DNA of 64,000 bases from Brasilonema sp. CT11 (GCF_017982655.1 NZ_JABXYX010000037.1:1-64000), one strand, 5' to 3'. Shown: positions 53,520 to 62,498, numbered from the stretch's first letter. The notes: generated by a model from the sequence alone, not told the origin. Made by a program: numbers and translations.

Positions 53520-53563
53520 GTTCCCTGTTTTCTGTTCCCTGTTCCCTGTTTTCTGTTCCCTAC
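53520..53563. repeat. Tandem TTCCCTGTTTTC / GTTCCCTG repeat
   Basis: Alternating GTTCCCTG and TTTTCTGTTCCCT units fill this stretch. It is the complement-strand counterpart of the GGGAACA heptamers at 7664. Confidence 0.85.
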
Positions 53564-53859
53564 TCTACAATAAGTTCTTGATCTTTACTCAAAAACATAA
53601 GTATTTTTACTTAAAAAATTACAATTCGCTATTTTGTGAATAAAATTGTCATTGTATGGTGTCAGAAAACACAATATAGTGATAAACCTGACATATGATA
53701 AGCGTGAAGTTTTGGTAATAATGACTAGAGCATGACTGTTTCCGGAAAACTCTCATATTTTACTGGAGCTAGAATTAATGACTTGGGCTGTATACCAAGT
53801 TAGATGTTCACCAGCTCAAACTTATGACGTTGATGTGTTAAGGAGTGACTGAAAAAAGT

Positions 53860-54417
53860 ATGTCTGCATCCTTTACCTCAGATTCGGTTCCTACAGATTC
53901 AAGTATGCCTTGGACTCAAGATAAACAAAAATTACTGATGCAAGGTGAAATTCTGGTGCAAACGCGATCGCACACAGCTTGGGGTGGTGCTGTCACCGCT
54001 TGGATGTATTTGCCCTTAGTGCGATCAAATGTTTGGCAACAGATAACAGATTATCCGCGTTGGGTACACTATTTTCCAGATGTGATCAAAAGCGAAGTTT
54101 TGCAATCTGGTGAGATGAAACGTTTGTATCAATCGGCACAAAAAACATTTTTCTTTTTCACTGCCCAAGTAGAAATTTACCTTGATGTCGTGGAAGAATT
54201 TGGTCAAAAGATACAATTTAAGCTGCAAAAAGGGAATTTTCACGATTTTACAGCCAATTTAGAGCTAAAAGATTGTGGTAACGGAACTTTACTAAGCTAT
54301 ACTGTGCAAGCTACGCCTACCATTCCCATACCATCAATTTTCATTCAACAAGCCATGAACTTTGAATTGCCTGCGAATATGCGTAAAATGCGACAAGTTC
54401 TTTGTAAGGGTCAGTAA
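53860..54417 (+). CDS. SRPBCC family protein (polyketide cyclase/START-like)
   Basis: A 185-aa protein from the ATG at 53860. It has the SRPBCC pattern: VWQQITDYPRWVHYFPDVIKSEVL near the start of the domain, KTFFFFTAQVEIYLDVVEEFGQKIQFKLQKGNF in the middle strands, and a long C-terminal helix (SIFIQQAMNFELPANMRKMRQVL). Such proteins bind hydrophobic ligands in a helix-grip fold. AAGGAG (53840-53845) is 14 nt away, rather far, and overlaps an alternative GTG start at 53845. The DUF924 gene follows after 3 nt. Confidence 0.82.
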   Translation: MSASFTSDSVPTDSSMPWTQDKQKLLMQGEILVQTRSHTAWGGAVTAWMYLPLVRSNVWQQITDYPRWVHYFPDVIKSEVLQSGEMKRLYQSAQKTFFFFTAQVEIYLDVVEEFGQKIQFKLQKGNFHDFTANLELKDCGNGTLLSYTVQATPTIPIPSIFIQQAMNFELPANMRKMRQVLCKGQ

Positions 54418-54420
54418 AAG

Positions 54421-54996
54421 ATGTCACAGGCACAAGAGATTTTAGACTTTTGGTTTGGTAGTTCTGGTGAACCAGACTATCCTAAACCAAAGTCTTTTTG
54501 GTTCAGTAAAAAACCAGAGTTTGATGAACAACTGCGAATCCGGTTTCTGATAGATTACCAAAAGGCGGCAGCAGGATATCTAGACGACTGGATCGATTCT
54601 CCTGATAGTTGTCTAGCATTGATTTTGCTGTTGGATCAGTTTCCCAGAAATGTGTTTCGTGATACTCCCGAAGCCTTTGCTACTGATTGGGAAGCACTCT
54701 CAGTCGCTCACCACGCTGTTGCAAAAGGATATGATCACATGTTGCTACCTGTACAACGCTGGTTTATTTACTTGCCTTTTGAACATAGCGAAAATCTGGA
54801 GCATCAGAATCAAGCAGTACGACTGTTTCAGCAATTGGGCGATGATCCTGATAGTGTGAGTCCCATTGATTATGCAGTGCGCCATATGCAAGTGATAGAG
54901 CGTTTTGGGCGCTTTCCTCATCGCAATAAGATTTTGGGAAGAATTTCAACTCCAGAAGAAAAGGAGTTTTTGAAGCACAAAAGCTTATCCTTTTAA
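54421..54996 (+). CDS. DUF924 family protein
   Basis: A 191-aa protein with the DUF924 hallmarks ILDFWFG, FWFSKKPEFDEQLRIRF, LILLLDQFPRNVFRDTPEAFATD, FIYLPFEHSENLEHQ and HMQVIERFGRFPHRNKILGR. It is all-helical and TPR-like with many conserved Trp, His and Phe residues, and no defined reaction. The gene starts 3 nt behind the SRPBCC gene, so they form an operon. Confidence 0.92.
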   Translation: MSQAQEILDFWFGSSGEPDYPKPKSFWFSKKPEFDEQLRIRFLIDYQKAAAGYLDDWIDSPDSCLALILLLDQFPRNVFRDTPEAFATDWEALSVAHHAVAKGYDHMLLPVQRWFIYLPFEHSENLEHQNQAVRLFQQLGDDPDSVSPIDYAVRHMQVIERFGRFPHRNKILGRISTPEEKEFLKHKSLSF

Positions 54997-55151
54997 GTTT
55001 ATCAGTCCTGAGTTGTGAGTTCAGATACATGAGTGTCAACAAGTCGTTCAACGCTTGGGAACCAGTACACCCTTAAAGGTTCCCACACGTTGAGTGCACA
55101 AGCGTGTGCAGATAAAGCCCCTGCTATTGCAGCACTAGCATTTTTTCTCAT

Positions 55152-56075
55152 CTAAACAACGTTGTCTTGTGCAAGAGAACACGCAGAATCTGGGTCGCCA
55201 GTTTCTATTTGAAGGGTGGTGTGTTCAATACCAAAATTGTCATGAAGCTCTCTGGAGATCTGAAAGAGAAAATCATCACCAGGATGACCAGAGGGCATGA
55301 CCAGATGAGCAGTCAGGGCGATATCAGTCGTACTCATTGCCCAGATGTGCAAGTCATGAACTTGCACGACACCAGGGCGCTCAGTTAAATAAATTTCGAC
55401 AGCTTGTGGCTCAATCCCCTCTGGCACAGCATCTAACGCTAAATTCACAGAATCTTTCAACAGTTGCCAAGTGCCAACTACCACCACAACAACAATAATT
55501 AAACTTACAACAGGGTCAAACCAAAGCCAGCCAGTGAAAACAATAGCGATGCCAGCTAATACAACCCCCAAAGAAACTCCGGCATCGGCTGCCATATGTA
55601 AAAACGCTCCCCGAATATTTAAGTCTTGCTGGCGACCGGACAGAAACATCAGGGCAGTAACCGTATTAATGATAATTCCTACCACGGCAACACCGATGAC
55701 TGTACCTCCCGCCACTGAGCCAGGTTCACTGAAGCGACGCAGCGCTTCCCACGCAATTGCTCCCATCGCTAAGAGGAGAACGAGCGCGTTGATCAGAGCC
55801 GCCAAGATTGAGGAACGACGCAATCCGTAGGTATAACGTCGGCTGGGGGGGCGGCGGGCAAGGATACTTGCTCCCCAGGCAAGTAGCAATCCCAACACAT
55901 CACTTAGATTGTGACCTGCATCGGCGATCAGGGCAACAGAGTTTGCTAAGTAGCCATAAACTGCTTCAACAATCACAAACCCCATGTTAAGGACAGTACC
56001 AATGACAAAAGCGCGATTGTAGTTGGCAGTTCCATGTTCGTGTCCGTGATGCCCCTGAGTGTGGTTATGTGCCAT
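55152..56075 (-). CDS. Cation diffusion facilitator (CzcD/ZitB-like zinc exporter)
   Basis: A 307-aa CDF transporter. The His-rich N-terminus (HNHTQGHHGHEH) is followed by six membrane helices. The zinc-site motifs are SVALIADAGHNLSDVLGLLLAW (HxxxD of helix II) and AAFLHMAADAGVSLGVVLA-type HxxxD of helix V. The cytosolic C-terminal domain is VHDLHIWAMSTTDIALTAHLV. It is a Zn2+/H+ antiporter by family. It lies 3 nt behind the P-type ATPase gene in one transcript, under the SmtB-like operator at 58579. Confidence 0.93.
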   Translation of the reverse strand: MAHNHTQGHHGHEHGTANYNRAFVIGTVLNMGFVIVEAVYGYLANSVALIADAGHNLSDVLGLLLAWGASILARRPPSRRYTYGLRRSSILAALINALVLLLAMGAIAWEALRRFSEPGSVAGGTVIGVAVVGIIINTVTALMFLSGRQQDLNIRGAFLHMAADAGVSLGVVLAGIAIVFTGWLWFDPVVSLIIVVVVVVGTWQLLKDSVNLALDAVPEGIEPQAVEIYLTERPGVVQVHDLHIWAMSTTDIALTAHLVMPSGHPGDDFLFQISRELHDNFGIEHTTLQIETGDPDSACSLAQDNVV

Positions 56076-56078
56076 TTG

Positions 56079-58541
56079 TTAATCCTTGATAGTCTTTGTT
56101 CTAAATAACCGCATTCCATTTGCCGTCACAAGCAGAGAAGTTCCGGTATCTGCTAAGACGGCGATCGCTAAACCAACAAACCCAAACGTCCCCAACAGCA
56201 AAAACAAACCTTTTGTTACCAAAGAAAAAACTACATTTTGTTGAATCACAGACACGGTGCGGCGACTGAGTTCTACTGCATAGGCAAGCCGTCTCAAGTC
56301 AGTTCCAACCAGCACCACATCTGCTGTCTCTAGGGCAATATCAATACCACCCACAGCAAAGCTAATATCCGCAGCAGCCAAGGCTGGGGCATCGTTAATA
56401 CCATCCCCAACCATACCAACCACCCCAGAACCACGCATTTGTTCAATTGCTTGAAGCTTGTCTGAGGGTAACAGCTCTGCTCGATACTCTGAAATACCAA
56501 CCTCTTGGGCAATTTGTTGAGCAACTGTTGAGCGATCGCCCGTCAGCATCACTAAGTGCTTTAGCCCAAAGCGCTTGAGCTGTCGCACCGCCTCCGTTGC
56601 TTCTAACCGCAGTCCATCCGAGAGCGCGATCGCTCCCAATAATCCTTGAGTCGTCCCTATCAGCACCGGGGTTTGACCGAGTTGTTCAATTTCAGCCAAC
56701 AGGGATTCAGCAACAGCCGACAAACCAATACCAGAGTCTGTGAATAAGCGTCGGTTGCCAACAAAGTATAAAACTTCACCAAAGTTTGCCTGAATGCCTT
56801 TACCAGGTAACGCTGTGAAGTTAACAGGTGTTTCTAACTCTATCCCTTCTAAGCGAGCATTTGCTACAATTGCCTTCGCTAGTGGATGTTCTGAGAGTTG
56901 TTCAAGTGAAGCTGTAATCTGTAACACCACATTTGTACTTACCTTCCCAAGGTCATAAACTTCCTGCACAACGGGTAAACCTTGCGTAAGGGTGCCAGTT
57001 TTATCAAAGGCAAGGCTAGTCAGACGTCCGGCTGTTTCCAGTGCATTACCTCCTTTGAATAATACCCCCTGTCGGCTTGCAGCACCAATAGCGCTGACAA
57101 TCGAAACAGGAGTGGAAATTACTAAAGCACAAGGACAAGCAATTACGAGCATCACCAGCGCCCGATAGAGCCAAACGTTAAAAGATTGTGCAAATGCCAA
57201 AGGTGGAATGACAGCAATGGCGATCGCGATCAGAATCACAATCGGGGTGTAAACCTCTGCGAACCGATCCACCCATTGCTGCGTGGGAGCACGGCTTCCT
57301 TGGGCTTCTTCTACCAAATGAATAATTTTGGCAACGGTCGTATCATTAGATGTATGAGTGACTTGAACTTCTAAAAAACCTGATTGATTCAACGTCCCTG
57401 CATAAACCGTATCGCCTCTTTCTTTATCTTCTGGGATTGACTCCCCTGTAATCGGGGATTGGTCAATAGCGCTTGTACCAGAAACGACTATGCCATCCAA
57501 CGCCACGCGCTGTCCTGGTCGAATCGTCAAAATTTCACCAACTTGAACATTTTCAACGGGTAGTGTCACCTCCTGATTTTCCCGCTTAACTGTAGCAGTC
57601 GGTGGAGTCAAATCCATCAAGGCGCTGATAGCATTGCGCGTACGACCAAAGGTAAAAACTTGCAGCGTTGTACCCAAAGAGAACAAAAACAGGACGAGTG
57701 TTCCTTCAAACCAGTCCCCTAAAATCACTGCCCCAATAACTGAAATCGTCATCAGCAGATTCATATCGGCGCGGCGCAAGCGCAACTCAAACAAACCAGC
57801 CCGTGCAATAGGATAGCCTGCAATGACGATGCCAACGCCATAAAAACCTCGTGCTATCCAGACAGGAAGCGCTAAATGTTGCGCCAGTAAGCCCAGGATT
57901 AACCCTACTCCCGCTAAAATTACGCTCTGTCCCCGACGGTTACTAATCCAGAATTTCCAGTCTGCTGGATCGCGTTTTTGAGTCGGTTTGGCGACTGGAT
58001 GGGCGTGGTCATGATCATGGTCGTGGTGATGGTCGTGCTCATGGTCATGGTCATGGTCGTGGGAACAGGAATGAGTATGATGATCAGAGTCAGCAAAAGA
58101 ACTTTGCTCAACCGTATAACCCAAAGCTTTTATCCGGTCATAAATTGTCGTTTCACTGACTTGCTGCGGCTCATAGGATACTTGCAATCGTCCAGTTGCA
58201 AAGCTGACCGAGGCCTGACTCACACCTGCCATCTCCTGCAAGCCTACCTCAATCGTCTTGGCACAACTGCCACAATCCATCCCACCGATTTGTACCTGTA
58301 GCGTTTTAGCAGGAGTCACATCAACGGTGTAGCCCAATGCAGTGATGCGATTTATGATTTCTGCTTCACTTACCAACTCTGGCTCGTAGGATACCCTCAC
58401 TTTTTCAGTTGCAAAAATAACCGAGGCTTCTGTCACACCACGTAACTGGTGCAAGCTGGCTTCAATCGTCTTGGCACAGTTTCCGCAGTCCATGCCACTC
58501 AGGGTCTTTGAAAAGGTTTTGAGAGAGGGAGCTTGAGTCAT
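56079..58541 (-). CDS. P1B-type heavy-metal ATPase (Zn/Cd/Pb class)
   Basis: An 820-aa metal-exporting ATPase. Two N-terminal heavy-metal-associated domains carry GMDCGNCAKT (about 17-26) and GMDCGSCAKT (about 87-96). A striking His/Asp-rich linker (about 155-190) follows. The transport core has CPC in VIACPCALVIS, phosphorylation motif DKTGTLT, SEHPLAKAI, and GDGINDAPALAAAD. The CPC motif with two HMA domains and a His-rich loop fits Zn2+/Cd2+/Pb2+/Co2+ ATPases such as ZntA or ZiaA rather than Cu ATPases. It leads a two-gene operon with the CDF exporter and is controlled, by position, by the adjacent ArsR/SmtB gene. Confidence 0.95.
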   Translation of the reverse strand: MTQAPSLKTFSKTLSGMDCGNCAKTIEASLHQLRGVTEASVIFATEKVRVSYEPELVSEAEIINRITALGYTVDVTPAKTLQVQIGGMDCGSCAKTIEVGLQEMAGVSQASVSFATGRLQVSYEPQQVSETTIYDRIKALGYTVEQSSFADSDHHTHSCSHDHDHDHEHDHHHDHDHDHAHPVAKPTQKRDPADWKFWISNRRGQSVILAGVGLILGLLAQHLALPVWIARGFYGVGIVIAGYPIARAGLFELRLRRADMNLLMTISVIGAVILGDWFEGTLVLFLFSLGTTLQVFTFGRTRNAISALMDLTPPTATVKRENQEVTLPVENVQVGEILTIRPGQRVALDGIVVSGTSAIDQSPITGESIPEDKERGDTVYAGTLNQSGFLEVQVTHTSNDTTVAKIIHLVEEAQGSRAPTQQWVDRFAEVYTPIVILIAIAIAVIPPLAFAQSFNVWLYRALVMLVIACPCALVISTPVSIVSAIGAASRQGVLFKGGNALETAGRLTSLAFDKTGTLTQGLPVVQEVYDLGKVSTNVVLQITASLEQLSEHPLAKAIVANARLEGIELETPVNFTALPGKGIQANFGEVLYFVGNRRLFTDSGIGLSAVAESLLAEIEQLGQTPVLIGTTQGLLGAIALSDGLRLEATEAVRQLKRFGLKHLVMLTGDRSTVAQQIAQEVGISEYRAELLPSDKLQAIEQMRGSGVVGMVGDGINDAPALAAADISFAVGGIDIALETADVVLVGTDLRRLAYAVELSRRTVSVIQQNVVFSLVTKGLFLLLGTFGFVGLAIAVLADTGTSLLVTANGMRLFRTKTIKD

Positions 58542-58578
58542 GGCAGTTTTACAAAGTTCACTGCCTGTATTTTAATCC

Positions 58579-58606
58579 AACAGTTGAACAACTATTCAAT
58601 TGTTGT
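58579..58606. promoter_or_regulatory. SmtB/ArsR-type operator upstream of the metal ATPase
   Basis: The core TGAACAACTATTCA (58585-58598) matches the SmtB-family operator pattern TGAACA-N2-TATTCA. It is embedded in a larger imperfect palindrome (CAACAGTTGAA...TTCAATTGTTG). It lies 44 nt before the ATPase start, where a repressor would block transcription. Confidence 0.75.
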
Positions 58607-58619
58607 AGAAAGTGCTTAA

Positions 58620-59085
58620 GAACAGTGAACAGTCATCAGTAGTTACCTGTTCACTGTTCACTCTTGAACCCCAACTGAAACCTACCACCACCTCTAGGTG
58701 GGGGACTCTCGCTCCCATCAAGAGTGAACAGTGAGTAGTTATTTAACTGTTTACCCTTCGGGTTCGCCCTATGGCTAACGCCACGCCTTACGGCTATCGG
58801 GTTCGCCAGTCGCCTGCGGAGGGAAAACGCCACATGCTACCCTCCGGGAAGCCGCCTTCGGCGTCTACAAGCCGGGAAACCCGTCCAACGCAGTGGCTCC
58901 CCTCCCGCAGCGCTGGACTCACCAGATGCCTACGGAGGAGCCAGTGCGGTCTTGGGGTCTCACGCCAGTCCCCTCAACGGGGGGAACCCCCGCACGGGGC
59001 AGGCTCCCCAAGTGGAGCATCTGGCGTTGGAAACCCTCCTGTAGCACTGGACTCACTGTTTACTGTTCACTGATAACTGTTGAGT
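58620..59085. repeat. Repeat insertion in the divergent metal-operon promoter region
   Basis: About 450 bp of dispersed repeats lie between the two operators. They include AACAGTGAACAGT/ACTGTTCACTGTTC hairpins on both sides (58620-58665 and 59053-59078) and GC-rich palindromes (CCCTTCGGGTTCGCC, CGCCTTCGGCG, GGGGGGAACCCCC). GCACTGGACTCAC and CTACGGAGGAGCCAGT words are shared with the 28.7-29.8 kb array. No gene is present. Confidence 0.8.
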
Positions 59086-59100
59086 CTGCAAGTGTGCACT

Positions 59101-59130
59101 CAATTGATTTATTCAACAGTTATTCAATTG
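59101..59130. promoter_or_regulatory. SmtB/ArsR-type operator upstream of the regulator gene
   Basis: TCAACAGTTATTCA (59113-59126) differs at one base from the classic TGAACAGTTATTCA operator half-sites. CAATTGA (59101-59107) and TCAATTG (59124-59130) form an outer inverted pair. It is 60 nt before the regulator ATG, consistent with autoregulation. Confidence 0.7.
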
Positions 59131-59189
59131 TGTAATGATTATCATTAATTGTAGTAACCAAAGCACTAACCATTGGTCGAACAAACACT

Positions 59190-59585
59190 ATGAACAAGTG
59201 CAAGCAAAAGCAAGACTTGGATATACTGACTAGTTCCCAAACGCCAACTTGTGACACCCATGTAGTACATCTAGATAATGTACGCTCCTCGGCAGGGCAA
59301 ATCTTGCCAACAGAAAAAGCACAGCAGATAGCAGAACTCTTTGGGGTGCTAGCAGATACGAACCGTCTACGCCTCCTATCTGCTTTGGCTTCCCAAGAGT
59401 TATGTGTTTGCGATTTAGCCGCATTGATGAAAATGACGGAATCAGCCGTCTGCCATCAACTAAAATTATTGAAAGCTATGCGTTTAGTTAGGTATCGACG
59501 AGAAGGTCGCAACGTCTATTACAGATTGGCTGACAGTCATATTGTTAACCTGTATCAGTCTGTAGAAGAACATTTGCAAGCTTGA
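59190..59585 (+). CDS. ArsR/SmtB family metal-sensing repressor
   Basis: A 131-aa winged-helix repressor. The DNA-binding region is LCVCDLAALMKMTESAVCHQLKLLKAMRLVRYRREGRNVYYRL. Candidate alpha3N metal ligands are Cys21/His24 near the N-terminus and Cys72-Val-Cys74, as in ZiaR/CadC-like proteins. The alpha5 site has Asp115, His117 and His128, but the fourth ligand position of SmtB (Glu three residues after the last His) is Ala131, the final residue. It is divergent from the ATPase/CDF operon and should derepress it when Zn or Cd is high. Confidence 0.95.
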   Translation: MNKCKQKQDLDILTSSQTPTCDTHVVHLDNVRSSAGQILPTEKAQQIAELFGVLADTNRLRLLSALASQELCVCDLAALMKMTESAVCHQLKLLKAMRLVRYRREGRNVYYRLADSHIVNLYQSVEEHLQA

Positions 59586-59693
59586 CAGCAAGTTTAGTTT
59601 TAATATTTCTTTAACAGAAGCCAAAACACCTATCAGAAGACGAATAGTGGTAGGATTTGTTGCGATAATTCTTTTTTTCTATCCTCCTTTTTT

Positions 59694-60026
59694 CTATCCT
59701 CTGGGTGTATACATGATAATCAGTACACTCAGTAATGCTAAACAAACTCCCAGTATATCGTAGCGGTCTGGAGTCACTCCATCAACCTTCCAACCCCAAA
59801 GCATTGCCATTGCAATAAACACGCCGCCGTAGGCAGCATACACTCTACCAAAGTTCGCAGGCTGGAGAGTCGCGAGCATACCGTATAAAGCTAATCCAAT
59901 ACCTCCTGCAATCCCCCACCAGACAGGTTTTCCTTCTTTTAACCATTGCCATACGAGATAGCCGCCACCAATCTCAAAGAAGCCAGCCCAGATGAAGTAA
60001 AGTAAGGACTTGAGTATTTCTTTCAA
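59694..60026 (-). CDS. YnfA/UPF0060 family membrane protein
   Basis: A 110-aa four-helix membrane protein: LLYFIWAGFFEIGGGYLVWQWLKEGKPVWW, GLALYGMLATLQPANFGRVYAAYGGVFIAMAMLWGW, and DRYDILGVCLALLSVLIIMYTPRG. This is the UPF0060/YnfA signature, related to small multidrug resistance transporters. Its place in the metal island suggests a possible export role, but this is inference. Confidence 0.93.
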   Translation of the reverse strand: MKEILKSLLYFIWAGFFEIGGGYLVWQWLKEGKPVWWGIAGGIGLALYGMLATLQPANFGRVYAAYGGVFIAMAMLWGWKVDGVTPDRYDILGVCLALLSVLIIMYTPRG

Positions 60027-60155
60027 TTGAGAACACCCTAGCGAACCAGTGAAGATTGTTTACAAATTATAACTTGTCGAAAGTTTGTGTTTTGGCAAGA
60101 GTATAGGAAAACACAACAATTGTGACTTATTCTATCTTTTGGAAATGACATCCTG

Positions 60156-60170
60156 GTCAGATTTTCTGAC
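60156..60170. promoter_or_regulatory. Palindromic site upstream of the Nramp gene
   Basis: GTCAGA and TCTGAC form a perfect inverted repeat with a 3-nt TTT centre, 39 nt before the transporter ATG. It is a candidate operator for a metal-responsive regulator; the cognate protein is unknown. Confidence 0.4.
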
Positions 60171-60209
60171 ATTATGAGAAGAATATGAAAATGTGAAATC
60201 GAGAAACTC

Positions 60210-61517
60210 ATGATGCCAGGAAAACACAGGCCCAGCCTTAGCGAGGTTCACCGCAGTATCAAAATTCCAAACAGCAGCAGCTTTTGGCGCAAAATGCTTG
60301 CCTATGGAGGACCAGGGTATTTGGTGTCAGTCGGCTACATCGATCCAGGTAATTGGGCGACTGACATTGCTGGGGGGTCAAAGTTTGGTTACACTTTGTT
60401 GACAGTAATTTTGCTGTCAAACCTCATGGCGATATTGTTGCAATCGCTATGTGTACGTTTGGGTGTTGCTACGGGGCGAGATTTAGCGCAGGCTTGTCGG
60501 GACTATTTCAGTCCACGAATCAGTTTTTGTTTATGGGTTCTGTGTGAGATTGGTATTGCGGCGTGTGACTTGGCGGAACTACTCGGAAGTGCGATCGCAC
60601 TGCAACTTTTGTTTGGTATTCCTTTAGTTTGGGGAGTTTGTATCACTGCCCTTGATGTGCTTGTATTATTATTTCTGCAAGGCAAAGGCTTTCGTTATGT
60701 GGAAGCTTTGGTGATTATGCTGGTAGCAACTGTAGGCATCTGTTTCATAGCAGAAACTCTTTTTTCTCGACCTGATTTGAGAGGAGTTTTGTTGGGATAT
60801 CTGCCCAACCAAGAAATTTTACAGAACTCAGAAATGCTTTACATCGCTATTGGTATTTTAGGGGCAACGGTGATGCCTCATAACTTATATTTACACTCCT
60901 CAATTGTGCAAACACGTGATTGGCAACCAACGACCGAAAAGCAATGGGAAGCTATTAAATTTGGCACAATTGATTCAACAGTAGCTTTATCGTTGGCACT
61001 GTTTATTAACTCAGCAATTTTAATTGTGTCTGCCGCAACGTTTCATTTTTCTGGAAATCGAAATGTAGGAGAAATTCAGGAAGCTTATAAACTGCTTTCC
61101 CCATTATTAGGAGTGAGTGCTGCTAGTGCCATATTTGGCATCGCCTTACTTGCTTCTGGACAAAGTTCAACGCTGACTGCTACTTTGGCTGGGCAGATTG
61201 TCATGGAAGGATTTTTACAATTTAAGTTTCCTTCTTGGCTACGCCGTTTATTAACCCGTCTGCTTGCTATTGTTCCAGCGTTGATTACAATTCTTATCTT
61301 TGGGGAAAGTAGTACAAGCAGCCTGATAGTTCTCAGTCAAGTCATCCTCAGCTTACAGTTACCGTTCGCTGTGATTCCATTGGTAATGTTTACGAGTAAC
61401 CGCCGCTTAATGGGTGAGTTTGTGAATCCACTATGGCTCAAATTTTTAGCCTGGGGAGTTGCAATTGTCATCGTCGGTTTAAATGTAGAGTTACTATTAC
61501 AAACTTTTTTGGGTTGA
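60210..61517 (+). CDS. mntH: Nramp family Mn2+/Fe2+ transporter
   Basis: A 435-aa proton-coupled divalent metal importer. Metal-binding motifs are DPGN in helix 1 (GYIDPGNWATDIAGG) and MPHN in helix 6 (GATVMPHNLYLHSSIVQTRD), both intact; the conserved helix 8-9 region ALLASGQSSTLTATLAGQIVMEGFL is also present. The methionine in MPHN is normal for Mn/Fe transporters. There are about eleven hydrophobic helices. The gene is separate from the exporter operon, so uptake and efflux systems for transition metals sit together. Confidence 0.95.
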   Translation: MMPGKHRPSLSEVHRSIKIPNSSSFWRKMLAYGGPGYLVSVGYIDPGNWATDIAGGSKFGYTLLTVILLSNLMAILLQSLCVRLGVATGRDLAQACRDYFSPRISFCLWVLCEIGIAACDLAELLGSAIALQLLFGIPLVWGVCITALDVLVLLFLQGKGFRYVEALVIMLVATVGICFIAETLFSRPDLRGVLLGYLPNQEILQNSEMLYIAIGILGATVMPHNLYLHSSIVQTRDWQPTTEKQWEAIKFGTIDSTVALSLALFINSAILIVSAATFHFSGNRNVGEIQEAYKLLSPLLGVSAASAIFGIALLASGQSSTLTATLAGQIVMEGFLQFKFPSWLRRLLTRLLAIVPALITILIFGESSTSSLIVLSQVILSLQLPFAVIPLVMFTSNRRLMGEFVNPLWLKFLAWGVAIVIVGLNVELLLQTFLG

Positions 61518-61617
61518 CTAGATCTTCTTAATTGATTTGATGCGTATACAATATTGGTAATTGGAAACACTTCTGTGCAAATCTACCTCGTATTTATAGC
61601 CTGGAGAAAGTCAAGTC

Positions 61618-62295
61618 ATGAACTATATTCATAAAGTGATTACAATCCTAGGAATAACGAGTGTAGTGGGTGGATTGCCTGCTGCTATCTCTGCACAAGT
61701 ATCACAAAGTCGTATCCAGCAAACGAATTTTCAGGGATACTATAGCCAAGGAGTGCAAAAATTAAAGCAAGGTAACTTCAGTGCAGCTATTGAGAATTTT
61801 AACTCTGTAGTACAATTGAATCCTAGATATTATGAAGCTTATTGCTTGCGGGGATTAGCAGAATTTCATTTAGGAAACTTGAAAGCAGCGCTTAGCGATT
61901 TTAACTCGACGCTGCGGCTAAATCCCAACCACGCGGATGCTTATACAGGTAGAGGAACAGCTTATGCTCAATTGGGAGATTTCCGCAAAGCGATCGCCGA
62001 CTTTAACCAGATAATCAAAATTGATCCAACCTCACCAGATGGCTACTACAATCTCGGACTTGCCAATTTTAAACAGGGAAATCATAAGCAAGCTGTCACA
62101 AACTTTAACTCTGCCCTAAATAGAAATCCCAATCTAGCTGATGCCTATGGTAATCGGGGACTTGCCCAATATGCTTTGGGAGATAACAAGAACGCTGTAG
62201 CTGATTTGAAGCAGGCTGCAAATTTGTTTCAACAGCAAGGAAATATCCAAGGATATCAGCAAACACAAAACCTTCTTCAGCAGATTCAGCGCTAA
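61618..62295 (+). CDS. Exported TPR-repeat protein
   Basis: A 225-aa protein. A signal peptide (MNYIHKVITILGITSVVGGLPAAISAQ) is followed by five TPR units of 34 residues from about 38 (YYSQGVQKLKQGNFSAAIENFNSVVQLNP, YYEAYCLRGLAEFHLGNLKAAL, ADAYTGRGTAYAQLGDFRKAI, PDGYYNLGLANFKQGNHKQAV, ADAYGNRGLAQYALGDNKNAV). It probably works as a periplasmic scaffold for protein contacts. A rho-independent terminator follows. Confidence 0.9.
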   Translation: MNYIHKVITILGITSVVGGLPAAISAQVSQSRIQQTNFQGYYSQGVQKLKQGNFSAAIENFNSVVQLNPRYYEAYCLRGLAEFHLGNLKAALSDFNSTLRLNPNHADAYTGRGTAYAQLGDFRKAIADFNQIIKIDPTSPDGYYNLGLANFKQGNHKQAVTNFNSALNRNPNLADAYGNRGLAQYALGDNKNAVADLKQAANLFQQQGNIQGYQQTQNLLQQIQR

Positions 62296-62330
62296 GCAAT
62301 CCAAAATCTATTTTTCATCAGCTAATTGAC

Positions 62331-62362
62331 AGGGTGAGCAAAGTTTGCTCACCCTAATTTTT
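62331..62362 (+). terminator. Rho-independent terminator of the TPR gene
   Basis: AGGGTGAGCAA (62331-62341) pairs with TTGCTCACCCT (62345-62355) over a 3-nt loop and is followed by AATTTTT, 36 nt past the TPR stop codon. This is a classical intrinsic terminator shape. Confidence 0.85.
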
Positions 62363-62498
62363 AACGAAATGAAGTGCAAAGGGAAACAAAGTTGTGGTGC
62401 GCATTGTCAAACTAGATTATTTCAGGAAAAAAGTCACTTGCTGTTTTGACAGTGAATGAAATAACCTGAGCGCTCATGCACGTTCTTCAAGGAAACCC

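Noticed and set aside
55471-55830. A Thr/Ala/Pro-rich frame opposite the CDF transporter gene
   Set aside because: It is a shadow frame of a well-recognised membrane protein gene.
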